DNA of 64,000 bases from a virus: IMG/VR virus record IMGVR_UViG_3300028025_003977, positions 1 through 64,000 of that record. The stretch is one strand, 5' to 3'. Under the pieces are notes generated by a model, which ran no database searches, was not told where the DNA came from, and was given only the letters and a program-made list of their open reading frames with translations. Both the position numbers and the translations under genes were made by a program. Positions 33,534 to 42,597 of the stretch are shown here, in pieces. Position 1 is the first letter of the stretch. The number at the start of each line of letters is the position of its first letter.

Positions 33534-34733
33534 ATGCCTGTAACTGGATATGTAAAAGGTTTAGTTCCTGGAAAAAGATACAGAATGGTTGTTAGTGCTC
33601 AGGCTGGAGCACAGCAAAACATTGTTCTTCCTTCGATTGAGTTTGTAGTCCCCTCTGCACCAGATTTAATATCTTCTTATACACCAGTTGGAACACTAAC
33701 TTTTGAAGACAAAACTTATGTAGATAATAGAGTAACTCCTGGAACTGGAGCTACAACAGCAACATTTAATGTTACGCACTGGTCAGCAGCTAACAACTCT
33801 AGAACCTATACTTTTTGGGTAAATGGTAGTGGGTACAGCAAAGTAAGAGTTGGTAGCATTATTAGATTTGGTGCAAATGGAAATACATCAACTGGTCTTT
33901 CAAACTATGAAGACTCTGACTCTTACTATGATACATATGACTACCAAGTTGTTGATAAACAGTCAACTTATATGGTTTGCAATGTTAGACAATCAATCAC
34001 GAGCATTGTTGGCTCTGGATCATCTGCAGAAGTTCAAACCACTAACATGTCAGATGGTGCAATTGCTGCTGCTTGGTGTAAAGGTCAAGCTGGTCACTAT
34101 AGGCACCAATATACAAAAACTGGAAATGCTTCAAACAGAAGACCTTCCAGCTGGACTAAGTTTGAATTTGATGGAAGAGCATTGGGTGCTAAAAACAAAA
34201 ATCCAAATACAGCAGTTGGAACAGTATATATTCCAAGGGTTCCATCAACATCTAGTAACCTAAGCATTACAAAAACTCATCACAACGTTAATATTAAAAT
34301 TCCAGATAATTTTCCATTATTTAGAGATCAAAACGTTATAGATATTCCAATCTTTGCATATAAAAATAGAACTTTGGGAACATGGCATAATATGGACCAC
34401 ACAGCTTTTATAGCAATTGATGAGCCAAAACAATACTCTAATAGTGCTATGAATAACTTATTAAGAGGAACCTTAAATGACTCAAATACAAGAGATGGAA
34501 TTCCAATAAATATAGATTCATTAAATGTAAATAATGTGGCATTTCAAGATGATGCAGGAAACCCTGGAATATTTACTGAAACAAACTACAACAAAGAGTA
34601 TTACTTTACTATTGCAAGATACAAAAAGGTTGGATCAGTTTGGCAAGGAGCATGGCTTCAGAGTGAAGACTCAGAACCAAGAGTATCAGATCCTGAAGCA
34701 ATTATTTGGTCACAAAAGGCAAGTGGTGTTTAA
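33534..34733 (+). CDS. Tail-fibre protein
   Basis: A 399-residue Thr/Ser/Asn-rich beta protein. The N terminus (TGYVKGLVPGKRYRMVVSAQ) and a following EFVVPSAPDL look like an immunoglobulin/Fn3-type half-domain that may mount on the tip. It is separated by two bases from the upstream fibre gene and its stop overlaps the next start (TAATG). A specific receptor role cannot be shown. Confidence 0.6.
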   Translation: MPVTGYVKGLVPGKRYRMVVSAQAGAQQNIVLPSIEFVVPSAPDLISSYTPVGTLTFEDKTYVDNRVTPGTGATTATFNVTHWSAANNSRTYTFWVNGSGYSKVRVGSIIRFGANGNTSTGLSNYEDSDSYYDTYDYQVVDKQSTYMVCNVRQSITSIVGSGSSAEVQTTNMSDGAIAAAWCKGQAGHYRHQYTKTGNASNRRPSSWTKFEFDGRALGAKNKNPNTAVGTVYIPRVPSTSSNLSITKTHHNVNIKIPDNFPLFRDQNVIDIPIFAYKNRTLGTWHNMDHTAFIAIDEPKQYSNSAMNNLLRGTLNDSNTRDGIPINIDSLNVNNVAFQDDAGNPGIFTETNYNKEYYFTIARYKKVGSVWQGAWLQSEDSEPRVSDPEAIIWSQKASGV

Positions 34734-37700
34734 TGACTAGAAATTCTACAGGAAACAGGTCTACAAATACTGGACCAACAACTACATTGTTTGGTTTTTA
34801 TGACGTAGACTCTGACACCACCAAGATGATGACAGAAAGCCTAGCTTCAAAAAACTTTGATGGATTTATTCCAAAAGTAGCACTTGAAATTGACCTTTAT
34901 GATTCTCAAAATGGATATTTTAATTTAGAAGTTGGTCAATACTTACAAGTTACAGATGAATATGGTCAAAATTATTTAAGAGAAGTAGTATCTATTAATT
35001 CAGATCCTGAAGGATCTTACTATGGAGCAAAGCTAGGAACTCCAGATGCAGAAAGAAGAAACAACGTTCTTGACATGTCTTATTCTTTTGTGTATCCAAC
35101 TGGACATTCTTTGGCTGGAGAACCAACAAAAGTTTTTATCAACTACCGCCTTGAAACTGGAGAAACAAGAACTTTAACTATACAAACAACATTAGGTGGA
35201 GATGGCTTCCCAACAAATAAAGTTTTTGCTTCTAGAGAAATTTGGTCTCAAAGAGTAGCAGGTTCAAAAGGCTGGCTATTAAGCTCTCAAGGAAATGCAA
35301 TACTTAACAACCTCCAAGTAAGAGGAGAAATTGAAGCAACATCTGGAAACTTTGAAGGATACCTAACTGTTAACGGCGGAGCAATGAGGCTTGGAGCTAA
35401 CGTATCTGTTGATGGCGATGACGGAATTAGAATTGACACAAATAACTATTGGTATTCAGATGGTACTTTTAGAGCTGGTGGAGTATTAGAAGGAACTACT
35501 ACATTTAGAGGTATATCTTGGGATGGAGATGAATTTTCTGTAACTGGAGATATAAGAGCAGAAACTGGATACCTTGGAGGAATTGATGGCTGGATCATTG
35601 CTGAAGGTGTTATTAAAGCTGGAGGAACTGACAGCAGTAGCAATCCCTGGGGAGATAAATACTTCTTAAAAAACCCAGACTATGTTGTAAATCCAGAAGA
35701 TGCTGTTGTTCAATTTGGAGACGTATTCAAAGTATTTAAAAACGGAGACGTAAGCATTAGTGGATCGTTACAAGCAGAGTCTATTATTGTTGACGAATAC
35801 CAATACTGGAACAAAAATGATGATGGTAAATTTAGAGTTGGGTCTGCAGACAAATACATTTATTGGGATGGAACTAATTTAAATGTAAATGCAATCATTA
35901 ATGCTACTGGTGGAACATTTACAAATACAGTAAACATTGGTACTGGAACAAATAAGATTAAGCTAACTGGTGGAACTACAGATGCACTAACAAACATTCA
36001 AATTGGAACTGGTGGGTTTGAGTCTGCTCCATTCTATGCAGAAGGAACTGGAAAGTTTTCTCTTGGTTCTGGTCTTAGCTGGAACCCTACAGGTTCAGTT
36101 CTTAAAATTAATGGTATCCTAAGAGGCTACATTGAGTCTAGTGCACTTACTCCAGTTCCTTTGGTTACAAATGCAATGGGTGTTGGATATCACGACCCGT
36201 TATCTTCCCCTAGCACAGCAAACGGATATGGTCTTGGTGGTGTTGGTATAAGACTAGATGCAAATAATTATTGGTACTCCACAGCAAATGGATTTAAAAT
36301 TGGAGACGCAACACACTATCTAAGATGGTATGACAATAAGCTAACTCTTACAGCACCTTTAATGTCTAATGCAACAATATCTTCTACAGAAATTATCGGA
36401 TCTAGAATCCGTGGTTCTGATGTATTTGCAAACTCTGCACAAATTGGTGGAAATGATTTTGGTTGGGTTGCTGGCTCTGGAGGTCTTTTTTCTGGAACAT
36501 CAAATGCTACGGCTTATCTGCAATCTGGATTTCATTCAAACCCAATTGAAAATATTACTCAAAGTGCACCAATTAGAGTTGGAAAACTAGTAAGTAGTCT
36601 TCCAACAGTAACTGGTAAAATTACAGCAAATCAAAGAACCAAGATTGTAACTGGAAATGGAACAAAGTTTACCCAAGAACTTAGACGAGGATATTCAATA
36701 TATGTTATTGAAGGCACAAGAAGATATTTTGTTGGAAACGTTGATAGCGTTATAAGTGATACAGAATTAGCCTTATACGAAAATCCAAATATTACTATTT
36801 TTATTAAAGACCAAAACTTTTATGCTTATAAGTTTGAAACAATAATTAGAACTCAGTTCTATACAGATATTGAAAATCCAGAAAAAATTAGTTTGGCTGG
36901 AACAAATCTTACAGCAATTCCAATAGATTCGGCAAATACAAAATATCAAGTTGGAGACGAGATCAGATTTGACGAAATATTCCTTGCAAACTCTGGATCC
37001 TTTTTGACTGGAATATTGTCAAACACAACCTATTATGTTAAAACAGTAACAACTACAAGCGTAACTATTACTGCACAAAAACAAAATGTGCTATCAGATT
37101 ATTCAAATAACACTTTTGCTCCAGCAGTTACATACTCTGCTTCAGGTGCCTCCCTTGTATTAAGCCTACCAATATTTTCTATTGAGGATTCAGAAACTTC
37201 TGGCTTTGCTACATTTGGAGCTAGAGTTTTACCAAGAGCAACAGAAAACACTTATGAGCTACTCACAGATTCTGTTCCAGGTCCGATACTTGGAGAAAAC
37301 TCAGACTCTAATGGTGACGGAACCGTTGATGAAATTGGTGGATTTATTAATGGTGGGTCTGTTACATATGTTACTCCAACTTATTTACCAAAAACATATG
37401 TTAAAAATTCTTCATACCTTACAACTTTTGTTGGAGAAGAAAATAGTACGGCTATTGAAATATCTAAAATTGAAACAACTTATTCTGAAGATACAGCAAA
37501 TCCTGGAGAATATTTTTACAACGTTTATATTTACCCTACAAACTCAACCAAACTTTCTTTGCTAAACATGGTAACTGGAGAAAACCTCTACCTATCAAAT
37601 ATTCCAGTAGATTCAACAAGCACAGAATATAACAAACTTTTTGAACCATTAAACGATGGGTACTTTCCAATTATTGGATTTGTTGATAATGATAGAAATA

Positions 37701-38563
37701 TTGTAGAAAATAAAGAAGATGCAACAGGAATTGTATTATATGGAGATGGATATTTAAACTATGCTCCTAAGACTCCAGAACCAAGTCCAACAGCAGCAGC
37801 TTTTTCTAGAACCTATACCTCTTACGTTGTATCAAGTTTGTCTGCAACAGACAATAAAGTAACAATTACTACCAGTACAAATCATAACTTTGTTGTTGGA
37901 AAAACAGTAACTGTTACAGGGTTCAGAGAAACCTCCTACCTATCAGACGATTTTGTTGGAGAGTTTGAAATTATAGATGTTCCAGCATCTAATCAATTTA
38001 CTTATCAAGCAGTGTTCCCAGACAAGCTACCAACATCTATAGATCCTGGAGTAGTTGCATATTCTTTCCCTAGTGGAAAAATTATAAGCTTTGACAAAAA
38101 CTATTCCCTTTGGATTGGAGCCTCAAAGCCAGACGTAGCTCCAATTACTATTGATCCATACGGAAATAAGCTAAAAGTTAAAGATTTAGAAGTTACAGGA
38201 GAGGTAATTGGATTTTATTCTGATATAATTGAGCTAGATGATTTTTCTAGTTCTTTTAATGGTAGAAGAAACACATTTACGCCCAAGTATAACTACAAAG
38301 ACGTAACTGTTAAAAACCCATTAAACCTAGTAGTTTCATTAAATGGAGTAATTCAGTCAGGATTTATTCAAAACAAAGAATATGTCTGGCAGTCTGGTCT
38401 TTTATCCTACAGAGGATTTACACTGGACACAGAAGGAAGAATAAAGTTTTCTGAATCCCCTCCACTTGGATCAACTATTAATGTAAGAGTTTTTCCAGGA
38501 CCAGTAAAAAATAAAACAGCAAGGATATATCCGTTCAAAGCAGCGGATGTAGCATTAGGATAA
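34733..38563 (+). CDS. Giant tail-fibre/central-tip protein
   Basis: A 1276-residue protein. The N-terminal 180 residues are a mounting domain. The middle (about 200-600) has repeated shaft elements such as NNYWYSDGTFRAGG and NNYWYSTANGFKIGD, ATSGNFEG and NATGGTFTN, resembling the beta-helical shaft after gpJ-like hubs. Near residues 628-695 lies a small domain (VTGNGTKFTQ, VGNVDSV) also found in the next two giant proteins, and near 1035-1095 an HNF/HGL-type module (KVTITTSTNHNF). The C terminus (NGVIQSGFI, INVRVFPGP) is a compact beta tip. Start ATG 34733 is coupled to the preceding stop (TAATG). Likely adsorption fibre. Confidence 0.7.
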   Translation: MTRNSTGNRSTNTGPTTTLFGFYDVDSDTTKMMTESLASKNFDGFIPKVALEIDLYDSQNGYFNLEVGQYLQVTDEYGQNYLREVVSINSDPEGSYYGAKLGTPDAERRNNVLDMSYSFVYPTGHSLAGEPTKVFINYRLETGETRTLTIQTTLGGDGFPTNKVFASREIWSQRVAGSKGWLLSSQGNAILNNLQVRGEIEATSGNFEGYLTVNGGAMRLGANVSVDGDDGIRIDTNNYWYSDGTFRAGGVLEGTTTFRGISWDGDEFSVTGDIRAETGYLGGIDGWIIAEGVIKAGGTDSSSNPWGDKYFLKNPDYVVNPEDAVVQFGDVFKVFKNGDVSISGSLQAESIIVDEYQYWNKNDDGKFRVGSADKYIYWDGTNLNVNAIINATGGTFTNTVNIGTGTNKIKLTGGTTDALTNIQIGTGGFESAPFYAEGTGKFSLGSGLSWNPTGSVLKINGILRGYIESSALTPVPLVTNAMGVGYHDPLSSPSTANGYGLGGVGIRLDANNYWYSTANGFKIGDATHYLRWYDNKLTLTAPLMSNATISSTEIIGSRIRGSDVFANSAQIGGNDFGWVAGSGGLFSGTSNATAYLQSGFHSNPIENITQSAPIRVGKLVSSLPTVTGKITANQRTKIVTGNGTKFTQELRRGYSIYVIEGTRRYFVGNVDSVISDTELALYENPNITIFIKDQNFYAYKFETIIRTQFYTDIENPEKISLAGTNLTAIPIDSANTKYQVGDEIRFDEIFLANSGSFLTGILSNTTYYVKTVTTTSVTITAQKQNVLSDYSNNTFAPAVTYSASGASLVLSLPIFSIEDSETSGFATFGARVLPRATENTYELLTDSVPGPILGENSDSNGDGTVDEIGGFINGGSVTYVTPTYLPKTYVKNSSYLTTFVGEENSTAIEISKIETTYSEDTANPGEYFYNVYIYPTNSTKLSLLNMVTGENLYLSNIPVDSTSTEYNKLFEPLNDGYFPIIGFVDNDRNIVENKEDATGIVLYGDGYLNYAPKTPEPSPTAAAFSRTYTSYVVSSLSATDNKVTITTSTNHNFVVGKTVTVTGFRETSYLSDDFVGEFEIIDVPASNQFTYQAVFPDKLPTSIDPGVVAYSFPSGKIISFDKNYSLWIGASKPDVAPITIDPYGNKLKVKDLEVTGEVIGFYSDIIELDDFSSSFNGRRNTFTPKYNYKDVTVKNPLNLVVSLNGVIQSGFIQNKEYVWQSGLLSYRGFTLDTEGRIKFSESPPLGSTINVRVFPGPVKNKTARIYPFKAADVALG

Positions 38564-38574
38564 GGTGGAAATAA

Positions 38575-41500
38575 ATGGCTAAAAAGGTAATGCAGGAAAC
38601 GTATTATACTTTCATACCTTCTGAGGATAAAATTATTCTCCCAAGAGTAATTCAGAGAGAAAGCCTAATGTTGATTACAAACGTAACAACAAATCAGGTA
38701 ATTTATAATTTTTCAGACCCAGACTTAAATGCCACATCTTACACCGTTGCTGGATCAGCATCTTCCTCAACAACAACAATTGTATTAAATTACAACTGTA
38801 ATGAAATGGACTCTAAAGACAAGCTTCAAATTGTTTATGAAGAGTACGATGAAAAAATTACACCGTCAGACCTTCTAGTTGATGCTGTTGGTAAAATGCG
38901 TGTTGCAAACCCACAGTCCTTAATTGACACAGATTTTGAATACGGAACACAACCTTCTAAATGGGAAACTGTTTCGTTGGTAGCCAACTACCCATCTTTC
39001 TTTTCAAAAGGCACTGGCGGAAACTCTTTAGCTGTAGCAGATATTGTTGGAGACGGAACCACAACTGCAAGAAAATCAAGAGTATATGTATTGACCGAAT
39101 CAGATCATGGTCTTGTTTCAAATAGTGTTGTTAGTATTCAAGAAACAACAAATGATGCAGCCGAAGGAACGTTTATTGTAACAAAGCCAGCTGCACCGTC
39201 AATTACAGGTGTATCTTCTGGTGTGTTTACCGCAAATGCTCATGGACTTTCAGCAAACCAACCAATTAGATTTAGTGCTGCAAGTACTTCTGGCGTATCA
39301 ACAACTACCGTTTACTATGTTAAGACAGTTTTAGCTAATTCATTTATGGTAGCAACTTCAATTGCAGGATCTGCAATTACAACGTTTACTAATGGAACCC
39401 CAACAGTTGATGTAAACAAAATGTTTACATATCTTGCAAATGGTCGTGTTGGAAATGATTCAATTAAAGACAGCAACCTTACTAGCATTTATGGTGGAGA
39501 CTTATTTGATGGAGCAAATGTTCCAGGATCTTCTTCCTTTACGGTTGAAGTTGCAGGATCCGTTGCAACCGTAACAACTCCAAATCCCCATGGATTAATT
39601 CCTGGAACTCCATTCCTTATTAATGGTGCAACTACTAACACATTTTTAAACGGATCTTGGGTAGTATCTGCTACACCAACTCCAAAAATCTTTAACTTTA
39701 CTGTAACTGGAGACAATGTAGTAAACATTTCTCCAGCAGCAACAGTTTCTGGATCAAAACTTTATTGTAAGCCAGATGCTTATGTTCAACACACGGCATA
39801 TAATGGTGGCGTACTTTTAGCAACTGGAAACAACGTTGTAAATGTTCAACAGGTAAGACAGTCTAGAAGAACATTTAGGTATCAATCAGGAAAAGCAATT
39901 CAGTTTTCTACAGGAACCAAACTGACCCCAAGCTACGATATTACTGAAATTTATTCAAATACAACTGTTGGAGATGCTACAATTGTTGTTAAAACTGTAC
40001 AAGACCATGGTCTTCAAGAAAATGCTAGAGTAACCATTAGTGGTGTGCAAGTTGTTGGAACTGATGCAAACCCATACAATGGAAGCTTTTTAGTAACTGG
40101 CATTGTTGATGAAAATACTTTTAGCTTTGAAACTACAATTCCAACAGCAATTAGCACTACAAACAGAAATCCAAGTGGAGACAACGCTCTTGTTACTGTA
40201 ACAAATTGGGCAGGATCTTCAACAAGACTTGGTTTATTCAATGATCAAAACGGAATGTACTTTGAATATGATGGTCAAAAGCTGTTTGCTTGTAGAAGAT
40301 TTTCTAATAAACCAATTTTTGGAACAGTATCTGTAACTAAAGACAGCTCTATTGTGACTGGAACTTCAACGCTATTTCTAAAGCAAATAGAGAAAAACCA
40401 AAACATTGTAATTAAAGGCATGACCTATAGAGTTGTAAATATTGATAGCGACACAACCATGCATATTTCTCCAGCCTATAGAGGACAAACTGTTGGAGGG
40501 AATGTAAAGGTATACAAGGTCCAAGAAGTTAGAATTCCACAAAATGAATTTAACATTGACAGACTAGATGGAACAGGACCTTCTGGATATATTATTGACC
40601 CAACAAAAATGCAGATGCTTTATATTGATTATTCTTGGTATGGTTCTGGATTTATTCGCTATGGATTAAGAGCAACAAATGGAGATATTGTTTATTGTCA
40701 TAGAATTCCAAATAACAATTTAAATAGTCAATCTTATATGCGTTCTGGAAACCTTCCTGCTAGATACGAAGTTTCTAACTTTGGTCCAACAACTGTTTTA
40801 GTCTCTTCTCCAGGAACTCCATTGGCACAAACAAGTAACCCAACAGCAGCAGATGTTCCTGGAACACCTTTAAATTCTAGTCAGACTGTAATGTATGTAA
40901 AAGATATTGAAGGCTGGAGAACTACTGCACCATCTGGAAACTCAACAGATATTATTGGCTATCTTTTGATTAGTGATAAGACAAATACTGAAATTGTTTC
41001 TTACACAGCAGTTGGATCGTATAATGCTAAGGTTGGCGGATATCCAATTACAATTCAAAGAAGAGTAACTCAGTTTATTACTAGCCAAGGAAGTGTTGGG
41101 GTAGGATCGTTTAGAAACGGAACATATAGTTCTGGAGCCTATACAGATAGGATGAAGCTGTTTGCAGGAGCAAGTACAAACTTTAATACTGCTGGTATTC
41201 AGCAAGGAAATGTTATCTTTGCTGCAGATGGAACAAAACTTGGAAGAGTTGCAACATCTCTAGAGCTTGGTGGTGCTGCAAATCCTGCTGCAGATGGACA
41301 AAGCTTAACAATTTCAAGTGTGTTTAATGGAAAGACATGGGAAGTTCCAGACTCTCCAAATAAAGATTCAAACGGAACAAATGTTCCTTACGGATATACC
41401 TCTACGAATACAATTGCAACTGTTGGATACAGCATATCTTCAACAATTGCTTTGCAGGGAACTGCCAACACAGTATCGTTTAGCCCAGACTCATCTATTC

Positions 41501-42213
41501 AAAATGGAACTGGAACAGATGGTCAGGTTTCAGTTCAAGTAATTACACAAACCTGTGCTCCTTCTCTAAGCCACTGGGGATCTTCCGTAATCATGGACGG
41601 AACATTTGACGAAGATAAAGCTTTCCAGCTTAATGCTAGAATGAGAGGTGCAGGACTTTCAGTTGCTGCAGGTGCATCAAATGCCTTACTAAGTATTAGA
41701 ATAGCACCATCTGTTGATAATGGAATTGCTAGAAACTTTGGCAAGAGAGACGTTATTAATACAATGCAATTAATTTTAAGAGAAATTCAAACATCTGCAA
41801 ATGGTAGATTCCTTATAGAAGGGTTTTTAAATCCATCTACAATTAGTGATTCTGGATGGAGTTCAGCAAATGGATCATCAACACTAACATATCCAGATAG
41901 CTGGGAATATACTTCTGTAGGCTCTGGATCTTTAGCTCAAGTTTTGTATCATGGAACAGCAGCAACTATTACTGGAGGAGACAACATATTCTCTTTCTAC
42001 ACAGAAAATTCAGGAAGTGGATATGGAATTTCTACATATAACCTTGGTTCAACACGAGAGCTTGGAACATCTATTCTTAGTGGAAATGGAAGTATTTCAA
42101 CTCCAGGATTCCCTAATGGTCCAGATGTTTTAACAATTGTTGCAACAAACCTAGAAACATCTGGTTCCAAGTTTATTAATGCAAAGATTACATGGACTGA
42201 ATCCCAGGCATAA
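38575..42213 (+). CDS. Giant fibre with HGL-module array
   Basis: A 1212-residue virion protein. It has at least four consecutive beta modules with an HGL signature: SDHGL (about residue 178), NAHGL (about 222), NPHGL (about 340) and QDHGL (about 480), each followed by a short hydrophobic pair and a terminal F-strand. At about 583-650 it carries the VTGTSTLFLKQ module shared with the neighbouring giant proteins. The C-terminal 400 residues, from TVMYVKDIEGWRT, are another beta domain. GGTGGAAATAA precedes ATG 38575. The module array suggests a long, flexible adhesin. Confidence 0.7.
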   Translation: MAKKVMQETYYTFIPSEDKIILPRVIQRESLMLITNVTTNQVIYNFSDPDLNATSYTVAGSASSSTTTIVLNYNCNEMDSKDKLQIVYEEYDEKITPSDLLVDAVGKMRVANPQSLIDTDFEYGTQPSKWETVSLVANYPSFFSKGTGGNSLAVADIVGDGTTTARKSRVYVLTESDHGLVSNSVVSIQETTNDAAEGTFIVTKPAAPSITGVSSGVFTANAHGLSANQPIRFSAASTSGVSTTTVYYVKTVLANSFMVATSIAGSAITTFTNGTPTVDVNKMFTYLANGRVGNDSIKDSNLTSIYGGDLFDGANVPGSSSFTVEVAGSVATVTTPNPHGLIPGTPFLINGATTNTFLNGSWVVSATPTPKIFNFTVTGDNVVNISPAATVSGSKLYCKPDAYVQHTAYNGGVLLATGNNVVNVQQVRQSRRTFRYQSGKAIQFSTGTKLTPSYDITEIYSNTTVGDATIVVKTVQDHGLQENARVTISGVQVVGTDANPYNGSFLVTGIVDENTFSFETTIPTAISTTNRNPSGDNALVTVTNWAGSSTRLGLFNDQNGMYFEYDGQKLFACRRFSNKPIFGTVSVTKDSSIVTGTSTLFLKQIEKNQNIVIKGMTYRVVNIDSDTTMHISPAYRGQTVGGNVKVYKVQEVRIPQNEFNIDRLDGTGPSGYIIDPTKMQMLYIDYSWYGSGFIRYGLRATNGDIVYCHRIPNNNLNSQSYMRSGNLPARYEVSNFGPTTVLVSSPGTPLAQTSNPTAADVPGTPLNSSQTVMYVKDIEGWRTTAPSGNSTDIIGYLLISDKTNTEIVSYTAVGSYNAKVGGYPITIQRRVTQFITSQGSVGVGSFRNGTYSSGAYTDRMKLFAGASTNFNTAGIQQGNVIFAADGTKLGRVATSLELGGAANPAADGQSLTISSVFNGKTWEVPDSPNKDSNGTNVPYGYTSTNTIATVGYSISSTIALQGTANTVSFSPDSSIQNGTGTDGQVSVQVITQTCAPSLSHWGSSVIMDGTFDEDKAFQLNARMRGAGLSVAAGASNALLSIRIAPSVDNGIARNFGKRDVINTMQLILREIQTSANGRFLIEGFLNPSTISDSGWSSANGSSTLTYPDSWEYTSVGSGSLAQVLYHGTAATITGGDNIFSFYTENSGSGYGISTYNLGSTRELGTSILSGNGSISTPGFPNGPDVLTIVATNLETSGSKFINAKITWTESQA

Positions 42214-42222
42214 GGAGTAGAA

Positions 42223-42597
42223 ATGTCTGCAGACAAAATTATTCATTCATTTAAAACTCCTCTTAGAACTTCAAGTATTACAAGCCAAGAGCCTTTTAAA
42301 ATTCTAAGCTTTGAAAGTCCTGGCGTTGTTATAAATGATGCATCAGGTCTTACAAATAGTTTATCTATTAGTTCAAATAATTCAGGATACTATCTAACAA
42401 ATAACGGACTTACTGTTGAATGGAAACAGCCTACATGGTTAGATATATCCTCAGCCAGCTCAACTATAGTTAGTGCTGTTGATAAAGCTAATTCAATAAA
42501 TACTCTTGTTTCTGCATTTAGAAGAACAACAATTTCTCAGAGAGCACCACTTAGTACAGATGGACTAGATGGTGATATTTGGTTCGTGTATCAATAA
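42223..42597 (+). CDS. Small fibre-associated protein
   Basis: A 124-residue Ser/Thr/Asn-rich protein with AAGGAG before ATG. It begins like a short virion attachment domain (KIIHSFKTPLRTSSI) and ends with DGLDGDIWFVYQ, a common terminal motif of fibre-associated small domains (D-G-D-x-W). It lies between two giant fibre genes and couples to the next (TAATG). Confidence 0.6.
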   Translation: MSADKIIHSFKTPLRTSSITSQEPFKILSFESPGVVINDASGLTNSLSISSNNSGYYLTNNGLTVEWKQPTWLDISSASSTIVSAVDKANSINTLVSAFRRTTISQRAPLSTDGLDGDIWFVYQ

